Assembly: GCF_012971745.1 (NCBI RefSeq)
Contig: NZ_CP048834.1
Span: forward strand, 4,464,001 to 4,528,000
Reading direction: 5' to 3'
Source of the DNA: Starkeya sp. ORNL1
Lineage (GTDB): Bacteria; Pseudomonadota; Alphaproteobacteria; Rhizobiales; Xanthobacteraceae
Length of the DNA stretch: 64,000 bases
The notes under the pieces were generated by a model. It saw only the letters and a list, made by a program, of their open reading frames with translations, did not search any database and was not told where the DNA came from. A program made the position numbers and the translations under genes. Within the stretch, counting starts at the first letter, position 1. Each line of letters opens with the position of its first letter. Positions 25,365 to 33,181 of this stretch are shown here, in pieces.

Positions 25365-26612
25365 GTGAGCGTCGCGTTGAGTGAGACCAAGGCCGTGCCC
25401 GCCAACAGCATAGACCGCCCGCCCGTCGTGGATGCGGGGCCGGCGGCGCGCTCGCCTTTCGTCCGCCTCGCCGAGCTGCTGGCCGATATCGCGCCCGGCA
25501 AGCCGGCGCTCAGCCTTGCCGTCGGCGAGCCGCAGCACGCCATGCCGGGCTTCGTCGGCGAGGTGCTCGCCGCCAATCTTTCCGGCTTCGGCCGCTATCC
25601 CGCCGGCAAGGGCCTGCCTTCTTTCCGCAAGGCCGCCGCCGACTGGAGCGCGCGCCGCTATACGCTGCCGCGCCCGCTCGATCCCGAGCGCGAGGTGCTG
25701 GTGCTGAACGGTTCGCGCGAAGGCCTGTTCTCGGCCGCCATCCTCGCCCGGAGGCTGGCTTCGCCCGAGAAGCAGAAGGCACCCCGGGTGCTGCTGCCGA
25801 ACCCGTTCTATGCCGCCTATGGCGCCGGCGCCGAGGCCGCCGGCTGCGAGAGCGTGCCGCTGCCGCTTCCCGAAGGCGGCGGCTGGCTGCCGGACCTCGA
25901 CGCTCTGACCCCGGAACTGCTGAACCGGACGGTGGCGATCTATCTCGCCTCGCCGGCCAATCCGCAGGGCACTATCGCCCCGAGGGACTATCTCGCCCGC
26001 CTGGTGACAATCGCCCGCGCGCACGATGTGATGGTGCTGTCCGACGAGTGCTATTCGGAGATTTGGCTGGGCGAGGAAGCGCCCACCGGCATCCTCGAAG
26101 TCGCCGGGCCGGATTATGCCAAGGTCGTCGCCTTCAACTCGCTGTCGAAGCGCTCCAGCCTGCCGGGCCTGCGCTGCGGTTTCTGCGCCGGCGATGCCGC
26201 CTTCATGGAAGCCTTTGCCGAGTTCCGAAATGTCGCCGCGCCGCAGGTGCCGGAGCCGATCCAGCATGTCGGCATCGCCGCCTTCGCCGATGAGGCGCAT
26301 GTGACCGCCAGCCGCGACCTCTACAAGGCGAAGTTCGATCTTGCCGACCGGCTGCTGGCCGGGCGGTTCGGCTATTCCCGTCCGGATGGCGGCTTCTTCC
26401 TGTGGCTCGACGTCTCCGCGGTTGGCGGCGGCGAGCAGGCGGCGCTGACGCTGTGGCGACGCGAGGGTATCCGCACCGTGCCGGGCGGGTATCTGTGCCG
26501 CAGCGATGCGCAGGGCCGCAATCCGGGCACGAACTATCTCAGGGTGGCGCTGGTGCACGATCTTGCGACGACCGAGGACGCCCTGGCGCGCCTCGTCGTC
26601 GGCCTGTCGTGA
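25365..26612 (+). CDS. dapC: PLP-dependent aminotransferase, probable succinyldiaminopimelate transaminase (DapC)
   Basis: A 415-residue class I/II aminotransferase. The PLP lysine is in SLSKRSSLPGLRCGF, a wording close to DapC enzymes (SLSKRSNxPGLRSGF). Other family features are NPFYAAYGAGAEAAG (about 147-161) and ASPANPQGTIA (about 196-206). DapC converts N-succinyl-2-amino-6-ketopimelate to N-succinyl-LL-diaminopimelate in lysine and peptidoglycan synthesis, and lysA lies 5 kb downstream, though not adjacent. The GTG at 25365 is the first in-frame start; no good ribosome site is seen. The amtB-aminotransferase-ftsK-lolA-xthA order is conserved in Bradyrhizobium-like genomes. Class assignment is firm; substrate is inferred. 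Confidence 0.85.
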   Translation: MSVALSETKAVPANSIDRPPVVDAGPAARSPFVRLAELLADIAPGKPALSLAVGEPQHAMPGFVGEVLAANLSGFGRYPAGKGLPSFRKAAADWSARRYTLPRPLDPEREVLVLNGSREGLFSAAILARRLASPEKQKAPRVLLPNPFYAAYGAGAEAAGCESVPLPLPEGGGWLPDLDALTPELLNRTVAIYLASPANPQGTIAPRDYLARLVTIARAHDVMVLSDECYSEIWLGEEAPTGILEVAGPDYAKVVAFNSLSKRSSLPGLRCGFCAGDAAFMEAFAEFRNVAAPQVPEPIQHVGIAAFADEAHVTASRDLYKAKFDLADRLLAGRFGYSRPDGGFFLWLDVSAVGGGEQAALTLWRREGIRTVPGGYLCRSDAQGRNPGTNYLRVALVHDLATTEDALARLVVGLS

Positions 26613-26656
26613 AGCGGGGAGCGGGAACGGCGATGGGCGCGCAGAGGAGTAACGCG

Positions 26657-29275
26657 ATGCGGGCGCAGACAATGAGTTCCGGCAGCTATCGCGGCAACGT
26701 CCAGCGCAGCCCGCGCGAACGTGCGCCGCGCGGCAACGCGATGTCCATGACCCGCCCGGCGTCCGGCATCGATCTGCTGCCCGAAGAGCTGAAGCGCCTG
26801 CTGCGCCGCCGTGCCGCCGAGATCATCGGGCTCGGCTTCATTGCCGTGTCCGCCATATTGCTGGTGGCGCTGGCGAGCTGGTCGGCCGAGGATCCGAGCT
26901 TCTCGCGCTCCAGTGCCGCCGATCCCGCCAATCTGCTGGGCCGCCCCGGTGCCGTCGTCGCCGACCTCTTGATGCAGCTGTTCGGTGTTGCCGCGCTTGC
27001 CGCGGTGCTGCCGCTGCTGATGTGGGGCTGGCTCATCCTCACCCATCGCCGGCCGCGCCGCGAGAAGCTGCGCCTTGGTGCCTATGTGCTGGGCGTGATC
27101 TTCGCCGCCGGTTTCGCCGCCTGCCTGCCGCGGCTTTCCGGCTGGCCGCTGCCGAGCGGGCTCGGCGGCGTGCTCGGCGAAGGCGTGCTCTCGATTCCGC
27201 TGGCGTTCCGCAACAACTGGCTGATCGCGCTCGACTATCTTATCACCGGCACGGTCTGCCTCGCCGGTGCCCTGGCCGCGCTCCCGGTCGCCGTCGGCTT
27301 CGGCTTCAATGCGGTGCCGGAGGAAGAGCCGGAGATCGACGAGGACGCGCCGGTCTATGAGGACGACGACGAGCCGCGCGGCGGCCTCTCGCTCGGTGCG
27401 CTCGCCCATGGCCTGCTGGCCCTGAAGGCGCAGCTCTGGACCGCGCGCGGCAAGGCGCGCGAGCCGGGCCGCGAGAAGGGCGGCGTGATGGCGGCGATCC
27501 GCGAGGCGTTCGGCTTCGACGAAGAGGATGCCCCGGTGACCCCTGCCCGTGGCAGCCGGGTCGAGCCGCGCTTCGGCAGCAATGCGATGCTGCTGCCCGA
27601 AGTCGAGCCCGTCTATCCGCCGGACGCCGAGGACGTGGACGACGAGGACGAGATCGAGGAGGCGCCGCCTCCCGCCCGAGCCAAGGGCAAGCGCCCGCCG
27701 CTGCGCTCCATCAAGGGTGGACGGCTGGAGGCGGAGGAGGCCCGCCGCCGTTATCAGCACCCGCCCGTCGACCTGCTCACTGTGGCCCCACCGGTCAAGG
27801 GGCCGGCGCTGCCGAACGACGTGCTGCAGGAAAATGCCCGCGACCTCGAGGGCGTGCTGGACGATTTCGGCGTGCGCGGCGCCATCACCAATGCGCGCCC
27901 TGGCCCCGTGGTCACGCTCTATGAGCTGGAGCCGGCGCCGGGCATCAAGTCCTCCCGCGTCATCGGCCTTGCCGACGACATCGCCCGCTCGATGAGCGCG
28001 ATCTCCGCCCGCGTCGCGGTGATCCCCGGCAAGAACGCCATCGGCATCGAACTGCCGAACCCCAAGCGTGAGAAGGTGCTGCTGCGCGAGATCATCACCG
28101 CCAAGGATTTCGGCGAGACCGCGCACAAGCTCGCCATCGCGCTCGGCAAGACCATCGGCGGCGAGCCGGTCATCGTCGATCTCGCCCGCATGCCGCATCT
28201 GCTGGTCGCCGGCACCACCGGCTCGGGCAAGTCGGTCGCCATCAATACGATGATCCTGTCGCTGCTCTACCGGATGACCCCGGACCAGTGCCGGCTGATC
28301 ATGGTCGATCCGAAGATGCTGGAACTCTCGGTCTATGACGGCATCCCGCATCTGCTCTCCCCCGTCGTCACCGATCCCAAGAAGGCGGTGATCGCCCTCA
28401 AATGGGCGGTGCGCGAGATGGAGGAGCGCTACAAGAAGATGTCCAAGGTCGGCGTGCGCAATATTGACGGCTTCAATGCCCGCGTCGTCGAGGCGCAGGC
28501 CAAGGGCGAAGCCATCGTGCGCACCGTGCAGACCGGCTTCGACAAGGAGACCGGCGAAGCGGTCTATGAGCGCGAGGAAATGGATCTGGCGCCGCTGCCC
28601 TACATCGTCGTCGTGGTCGACGAGATGGCCGATCTGATGATGGTCGCCGGCAAGGACATTGAAGGCGCGATCCAGCGCCTCGCCCAGATGGCCCGCGCCG
28701 CCGGCATCCACCTGATCATGGCGACGCAGCGGCCCTCGGTCGACGTCATCACCGGCACCATCAAGGCGAACTTCCCGACCCGCATCTCCTTCCAGGTCAC
28801 CAGCAAGATCGACTCGCGGACCATCCTCGGCGAGCAGGGCGCGGAACAACTGCTCGGCCAGGGCGACATGCTCTACATGGCCGGTGGCGGGCGTATCTCC
28901 CGTGTCCACGGCCCGTTCGTCTCCGACCAGGAGGTCGAGCGCGTGGTCGAGCACCTGAAGTCGCAGGGCGCGCCGGCCTATCTCGACGCCGTCACCACCG
29001 AGCTTGACGAGAGCGGCGAGGAGGGTGCGGACGGCGCGGTGTTCGACAAGGGCTCGTTCGGCGAGGAGGGTGGCGATCTCTACGACCAAGCGGTCGCGGT
29101 GGTGATGCGCGACAAGAAGTGCTCCACCTCCTACATCCAGCGCCGTCTGCAGATCGGCTACAACCGCGCCGCCTCGCTGGTGGAACGGATGGAGCGCGAG
29201 GGGCTGGTGGGTGCCGCCAACCATGCCGGCAAGCGCGAAATATTGGTGGAGCGCGGCGACGCCGAGACGTATTGA
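26657..29275 (+). CDS. ftsK: DNA translocase FtsK
   Basis: An 872-residue septum-located DNA pump that clears chromosome ends from the closing septum and activates XerCD at dif. Four N-terminal transmembrane helices (about residues 55-215) are followed by an acidic/proline-rich linker that is short compared with E. coli (about 220-390), the motor with Walker A GTTGSGKS (about 519-526) and Walker B VVVVDEMADLMMV (about 650-662), and the gamma winged helix (about 805-870, including SYIQRRLQIGYNRAA) that reads KOPS sequences. The ATG at 26657 has GAGGAG seven bases upstream, better than the GTG at 26609 that overlaps dapC or the ATG at 26633. Confidence 0.96.
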   Translation: MRAQTMSSGSYRGNVQRSPRERAPRGNAMSMTRPASGIDLLPEELKRLLRRRAAEIIGLGFIAVSAILLVALASWSAEDPSFSRSSAADPANLLGRPGAVVADLLMQLFGVAALAAVLPLLMWGWLILTHRRPRREKLRLGAYVLGVIFAAGFAACLPRLSGWPLPSGLGGVLGEGVLSIPLAFRNNWLIALDYLITGTVCLAGALAALPVAVGFGFNAVPEEEPEIDEDAPVYEDDDEPRGGLSLGALAHGLLALKAQLWTARGKAREPGREKGGVMAAIREAFGFDEEDAPVTPARGSRVEPRFGSNAMLLPEVEPVYPPDAEDVDDEDEIEEAPPPARAKGKRPPLRSIKGGRLEAEEARRRYQHPPVDLLTVAPPVKGPALPNDVLQENARDLEGVLDDFGVRGAITNARPGPVVTLYELEPAPGIKSSRVIGLADDIARSMSAISARVAVIPGKNAIGIELPNPKREKVLLREIITAKDFGETAHKLAIALGKTIGGEPVIVDLARMPHLLVAGTTGSGKSVAINTMILSLLYRMTPDQCRLIMVDPKMLELSVYDGIPHLLSPVVTDPKKAVIALKWAVREMEERYKKMSKVGVRNIDGFNARVVEAQAKGEAIVRTVQTGFDKETGEAVYEREEMDLAPLPYIVVVVDEMADLMMVAGKDIEGAIQRLAQMARAAGIHLIMATQRPSVDVITGTIKANFPTRISFQVTSKIDSRTILGEQGAEQLLGQGDMLYMAGGGRISRVHGPFVSDQEVERVVEHLKSQGAPAYLDAVTTELDESGEEGADGAVFDKGSFGEEGGDLYDQAVAVVMRDKKCSTSYIQRRLQIGYNRAASLVERMEREGLVGAANHAGKREILVERGDAETY

Positions 29276-29281
29276 TCCTGG

Positions 29282-29397
29282 CAGAGCATGTTCCGCAAAA
29301 GTTGGAAGACTTTTGCGATCGGAACATGCTCCACATTGTCGACTTTGGAGCACTATCTTATCGCTCGGATGGTCCCATCGGGGCGGATAGGGCTCCA
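29282..29397. repeat. Dispersed repeat, family D, copy 2
   Basis: Contains AGAGCATGTTCCGC, the pair AAAAGTTGG / CTTTTGCG and GGAACATGCTC, which together form a hairpin. Then follow CTTATCGCTCGGATGG and GGATAGGGCTC, which match copy 1 at 9376-9489 in reverse complement. It occupies half of the ftsK-lolA gap. Confidence 0.75.
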
Positions 29398-29512
29398 ACC
29401 CATTTTGTCGGGCCACAGGATCGCCACAGGGGAAGGCTACCGCGTGGTGATGCGTGGGGGCTCGCGTCCTGTTTGCCGCATCCTGTTTTGCCGCTCGCCG
29501 AGAGAGCACGTC

Positions 29513-30430
29513 ATGCGCCTCGTTCTGCCTGCCGCCTGCCTCGTCCTTGCGCTGAGCGGTGTGACCGCGACGGCCCAGCAATCGGGCGGCATCCTGCTGC
29601 CGCCGGGCAACGTGCCGGACGGCGCGCCTGTGGCGGCGCCGGTACCCGTGCCAGCCGCGCCTCCCGCTCCCGCCGCTCGCCCGGCGGCTGCGGCCGCTCC
29701 TGCCGCGCCTGTGCGCCTGCCGACCGAGGCGCCATTGCCGACCCCGGCGCCGCTGCAGAAGGACGCCGGCGCCGCGCCGACGCGTGCGCCGGCCACGACC
29801 GCCGCCGCGGCTCCCGCTGCTTCGGCCGCTCCCGCGCCCGCAGCCCAGGCACCGGACCCCGACCCGACCCAGATCGCAGCGGCAACCGGCCCCGGCGGTC
29901 CGCGCGCGGCGGCGGCGACGGTCGAGCGGATCAATAATTACTTCAACAGCTTCAAGACCATGACCGGCACCTTCACGCAGGTCGATCCGGATGGGTCCCG
30001 CAAGAAGGGCACCTTCTACATTCTGAAGCCGGGCCGCGTGCTGTTCGAATACAACCCGCCGAGCCAGGTGGTACTGGTGGCGGACGGCCGCTCGGTCTCG
30101 GTGCGCGACAAGCGCCTGAAGACGCAGGACATCACCCCGCTCTCCGCGACCCCGCTGCGCTTCCTGCTGTCGGAGAATCTCGACCTCTCCCGCAACAGCA
30201 ATGTGGTCGGCGTCTATCAGGACGACGTGTTCGCGACCGTGGTGCTGGAAGAGAAACAGCCGGCGGTAGGCACCTACCGGCTGATGATCATGTTCGATGC
30301 CAAGACGCTGCAACTCAAGCAGTGGACGGTGACGGACCCGCAGGGCTACGACACCACGGTGGCGGTCTACAACCTCAACACCGCCGAGAAGCCCGACCCG
30401 ATGATGTTCGTCATCAACCGGGACAAGTAG
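29513..30430 (+). CDS. lolA: Outer-membrane lipoprotein carrier protein LolA, with long Ala/Pro-rich N-terminal linker
   Basis: A 305-residue periplasmic chaperone that takes lipoproteins from LolCDE to the outer membrane. Signal peptide about 1-22. Residues about 35-120 are almost entirely Ala, Pro and Thr (low complexity), which E. coli LolA lacks; the LolA domain proper is about 135-305, starting VERINNYFNSFKTMTGTFTQVDPDG (in part) and including GTFYILKPGRVLFEYNPPS. The ATG at 29513 has GAGAGAG upstream and gives a clean signal peptide; a longer frame to 29288 runs through a family D repeat. ftsK-lolA-xthA is a conserved order. The low-complexity linker may be a spacer across the periplasm (inference). 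Confidence 0.92.
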   Translation: MRLVLPAACLVLALSGVTATAQQSGGILLPPGNVPDGAPVAAPVPVPAAPPAPAARPAAAAAPAAPVRLPTEAPLPTPAPLQKDAGAAPTRAPATTAAAAPAASAAPAPAAQAPDPDPTQIAAATGPGGPRAAAATVERINNYFNSFKTMTGTFTQVDPDGSRKKGTFYILKPGRVLFEYNPPSQVVLVADGRSVSVRDKRLKTQDITPLSATPLRFLLSENLDLSRNSNVVGVYQDDVFATVVLEEKQPAVGTYRLMIMFDAKTLQLKQWTVTDPQGYDTTVAVYNLNTAEKPDPMMFVINRDK

Positions 30431-30457
30431 GGCGCGGCCGCTTATTCCCTAAAGCGC

Positions 30458-30575
30458 CACGTCATCCTGAGGTGCGAGCGTCAGCGAGCCTCGAAGGATG
30501 TTGAAGCAATAGCGGCCATCGGGGATGGGCATCCTTCGAGGCTCGGGCTTTGCCCAAGCGCCTCAGGATGACGTG
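30458..30575. repeat. Dispersed palindromic repeat, family B, copy 2
   Basis: CACGTCATCCTGAGG at left and CCTCAGGATGACGTG at right, with CCTCGAAGGATG and GCATCCTTCGAGGC inside. Same design as 16791-16899. It lies between lolA and xthA. Confidence 0.82.
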
Positions 30576-30637
30576 GCTTGGTGTGAACGTTTGAACCTTC
30601 CCCGCGACCTCTCTAGTCTCCCGGCCGATTCCCGCCC

Positions 30638-31471
30638 TTGAAAGCCCCTCCCTTGCAGCTCTCCATCGCTACCTGGAACATCAATTCGGTGCGCCTGCGC
30701 ATCGAGCTCGTCGGCAAGCTCGCGGCCGAGCACCAGCCCGACATCATCTGCCTCCAGGAGACCAAGTGCCCGGACGACCGCTTCCCGGCAAAGGAGGCCG
30801 GCAAGTTCGGCTACCCGCACGTCGCCATCAACGGGCAAAAGGGCTGGCATGGCGTCGCCATACTCTCCAAGCTGCCGTTCGACGAGGTGAGCAAGCAGGG
30901 CTTCTGCGACAAGGGCGACGCCCGCCACATCGCGGTGACGCTGGGCGGCGCGGCCGGGCTCAAGGATCCGGTGACCATCCATAATTTCTACGTGCCCGCC
31001 GGCGGCGATATTCCCGATCCCGACGAGAACCCGAAATTCCGCCACAAGCTGGATTTCCTCGATGAGGCGATCGGCTGGGAATTGCTGCACCGGGCCGAGC
31101 TGGAGCATCGCTCGGTCATGGTCGGCGACCTCAACATCGCGCCGCTCGAGACCGATGTGTGGAGCCACAAGCAATTGCTCGACGTGGTGAGCCATACGCC
31201 GATCGAGGTCGACCGCCTCGGCCGCCTCCAGGCGGCGGGCAATTGGGTCGACGTGATGCGCAACTTCATCCCGCCGAGCGAGCGGCTCTATACGTGGTGG
31301 AGCTACCGCGCCGCCGACTGGGCGGCCTCCGACCGCGGCCGGCGGCTCGATCATGTGTGGGCGAGCCCGGCCTTCGCGCCGACTGCCCGCGCCATGAGCG
31401 TGGTGCGCGAGGCGCGCGGCTGGGAGCGGCCGTCCGACCACGTGCCGGTGGTCGTGACATTTGAGGCATAG
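30638..31471 (+). CDS. xthA: Exodeoxyribonuclease III
   Basis: A 277-residue AP endonuclease / 3'-5' exonuclease of base-excision repair (endonuclease/exonuclease/phosphatase fold). Catalytic and metal-binding motifs are in place: ATWNINSVR (about 9-17), LQETKCPD with the metal Glu (about 40-47), GDLNIAP (about 164-170), and the C-terminal SDHVPVVV with the catalytic Asp-His. The start is a TTG at 30638; a second TTG at 30653 would trim five residues, and neither has a clear ribosome site. Typical length for the family is about 260-270. It completes the conserved ftsK-lolA-xthA set. Confidence 0.94.
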   Translation: MKAPPLQLSIATWNINSVRLRIELVGKLAAEHQPDIICLQETKCPDDRFPAKEAGKFGYPHVAINGQKGWHGVAILSKLPFDEVSKQGFCDKGDARHIAVTLGGAAGLKDPVTIHNFYVPAGGDIPDPDENPKFRHKLDFLDEAIGWELLHRAELEHRSVMVGDLNIAPLETDVWSHKQLLDVVSHTPIEVDRLGRLQAAGNWVDVMRNFIPPSERLYTWWSYRAADWAASDRGRRLDHVWASPAFAPTARAMSVVREARGWERPSDHVPVVVTFEA

Positions 31472-31562
31472 GTATCTGGCGTCCGTTGCTCTCGGTACGG
31501 TAACGGCTCGCCTTTCCCGCCGCCTTCGCTATAGTGCAGCCGCTTCCACCGGGAACCCGTCC

Positions 31563-31769
31563 GTGCTTCGTACTTCGCTGCGTTCCGCTCTTCTCCTGGC
31601 CGCCTGTGGCGCGGCGCTCGCGCTCGGCGGCTGCGGGGTGAAGGGGCCATTGGAGCCGCCTCCCGAAGTGACCGCGGCGCAGACGCATCCCGGCGACAAG
31701 ACCGCCAAGCCGAAAGACACCGGCCCGGTGAAGCCCGACCGTCCGTTCATTCTCGACGGGCTGCTCTAG
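31563..31769 (+). CDS. lptM: LptM-like small lipoprotein (LPS translocon maturation chaperone type)
   Basis: A 68-residue lipoprotein. The GTG at 31563 starts a signal peptide ending in the lipobox ALGGC, with the acylated Cys followed by GVKGPLEPPPE, the family signature of YifL/LptM. In E. coli LptM helps oxidative maturation of LptD for lipopolysaccharide export. The remainder is short, charged and proline-rich, ending RPFILDGLL, as in rhizobial homologues. Placement directly upstream of lysA, with 30 bases between, is the widely conserved yifL-lysA arrangement. The longer in-frame reading from 31461 adds an unrelated leader. Confidence 0.88.
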   Translation: MLRTSLRSALLLAACGAALALGGCGVKGPLEPPPEVTAAQTHPGDKTAKPKDTGPVKPDRPFILDGLL

Positions 31770-31799
31770 AGCCCGGACACGCTCCCAAGACACGCTCCT

Positions 31800-33068
31800 A
31801 TGCATCATTTCGCCTATCGCGACGGCGTCCTCCATGCCGAGGACGTCAGCCTTGAAGAGCTGGCGGCAAGCGTCGGCACGCCGTTCTATGTCTATTCGAC
31901 GGCGACACTGGAGCGGCACTACCGCGTCTTCACCGAGGCGTTCGCCGATGTGCGCGCGACGCTGTGCTACGCGCTGAAGGCGAACTCCAACCAGGCGGTG
32001 ATCGCGACGCTGGCCAAGTGCGGTGCCGGCGCCGACATCGTCTCCGGTGGCGAATTGAAGCGGGCGCTGGCCGCTGGCATTCCGGCCTCGAAGATCGTGT
32101 TCTCCGGCGTCGGCAAGACCCGCGAGGAGATGGCCGCTGCGCTCGACGCGAACATCATGTGCTTCAATGTCGAGAGCGAGCCGGAGCTGGCGGCGCTGTC
32201 CGAGGTGGCGTCCGCCCGCGGCGCGGTGGCGCCGGTGTCGGTGCGCATCAATCCGGACGTCGACGCCAAGACCCACGCCAAGATCTCCACCGGCAAGTCG
32301 GAGAACAAGTTCGGCATTCCGGTCTCGCGGGCCCGCGAGGTCTATGGCTACGCCGCCAAGTTGCCGGGGATCCGGATCACCGGCGTCGACATGCATATCG
32401 GCAGCCAGATCATCGATCTCGAGCCGTTCGACAATGCCACGGCCCTGCTCGCCGAACTGGCGCGGGACCTGATGGCGGCAGGCCACAAGCTCAGCCATAT
32501 CGATCTCGGCGGCGGGCTCGGCGTGCCCTATGTCGCCGGCGAGCCGGACCCGCCGCTGCCGGCGGCCTATGCCGCGCTGGTGAAGCGCCACACCCATAAT
32601 CTCGGACTTGGCCTCGTCTTCGAGGTCGGGCGGCTTATCGTCGCCAATGCCGGGGTTCTGGTCTCGCGCGTCATCTATGTGAAGGAAGGCGAGGGCAGGA
32701 CCTTCGTCATCGTCGATGCGGCGATGAACGACCTGATCCGGCCGACGCTTTATGAGGCGCATCACGAGATTGTGGCCGTGCGCGAGACGGCCCCGGATGC
32801 GGGGCAGATAGTCGCGGACGTGGTCGGTCCGGTGTGCGAATCGGGCGACTTCCTGGCTTTGTCGCGGCGCTTGCCGCCGCTGAAGTCCGGCGATCTGGTC
32901 GCGGTGATGACCGCGGGCGCCTACGGCGCGGTACAGTCCTCCACCTACAACACCCGCCCACTGATCCCGGAAGTGCTTGTACGCGGTAGCGAATCCGCGG
33001 TGGTGCGGCCGCGGCTCGATGCCGACGCGCTGATCGCGCTCGACCGGGTGCCGGACTGGCTCGCCTGA
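31800..33068 (+). CDS. lysA: Diaminopimelate decarboxylase
   Basis: A 422-residue PLP enzyme that decarboxylates meso-diaminopimelate to L-lysine, the final step of lysine synthesis. The PLP lysine is Lys60 in [12 protein letters not shown]. Other alanine-racemase-fold landmarks are [12 protein letters not shown], the glycine-rich phosphate loop [10 protein letters not shown] (about 236-245) and the active-site cysteine motif [11 protein letters not shown] (about 341-351). The C-terminal [15 protein letters not shown] is typical. The ATG at 31800 is the first. It follows the LptM-like gene and precedes, after 113 bases, the TIGR02302 gene; the order lptM-lysA-TIGR02302 is common in Rhizobiales. 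Confidence 0.97.
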   Translation: MHHFAYRDGVLHAEDVSLEELAASVGTPFYVYSTATLERHYRVFTEAFADVRATLCYALKANSNQAVIATLAKCGAGADIVSGGELKRALAAGIPASKIVFSGVGKTREEMAAALDANIMCFNVESEPELAALSEVASARGAVAPVSVRINPDVDAKTHAKISTGKSENKFGIPVSRAREVYGYAAKLPGIRITGVDMHIGSQIIDLEPFDNATALLAELARDLMAAGHKLSHIDLGGGLGVPYVAGEPDPPLPAAYAALVKRHTHNLGLGLVFEVGRLIVANAGVLVSRVIYVKEGEGRTFVIVDAAMNDLIRPTLYEAHHEIVAVRETAPDAGQIVADVVGPVCESGDFLALSRRLPPLKSGDLVAVMTAGAYGAVQSSTYNTRPLIPEVLVRGSESAVVRPRLDADALIALDRVPDWLA

Positions 33069-33181
33069 CGCCACATTTCCCGAGCTGCCAAATCACAATC
33101 TGCTGAGGGGTTGTGCACGCACATTTTCCCGGCAGGGGTAGCGTCGCTGCCGCTGCGTGATACTCTGGCGACGGGGCTGGT

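Noticed and set aside
26534..30313. Very long minus-strand open frame (1259 codons) opposite ftsK and lolA
   Set aside because: It is antisense to two certain genes, has a low-complexity His/Arg/Asp/Gly composition typical of GC-rich shadow frames and shows no domain.
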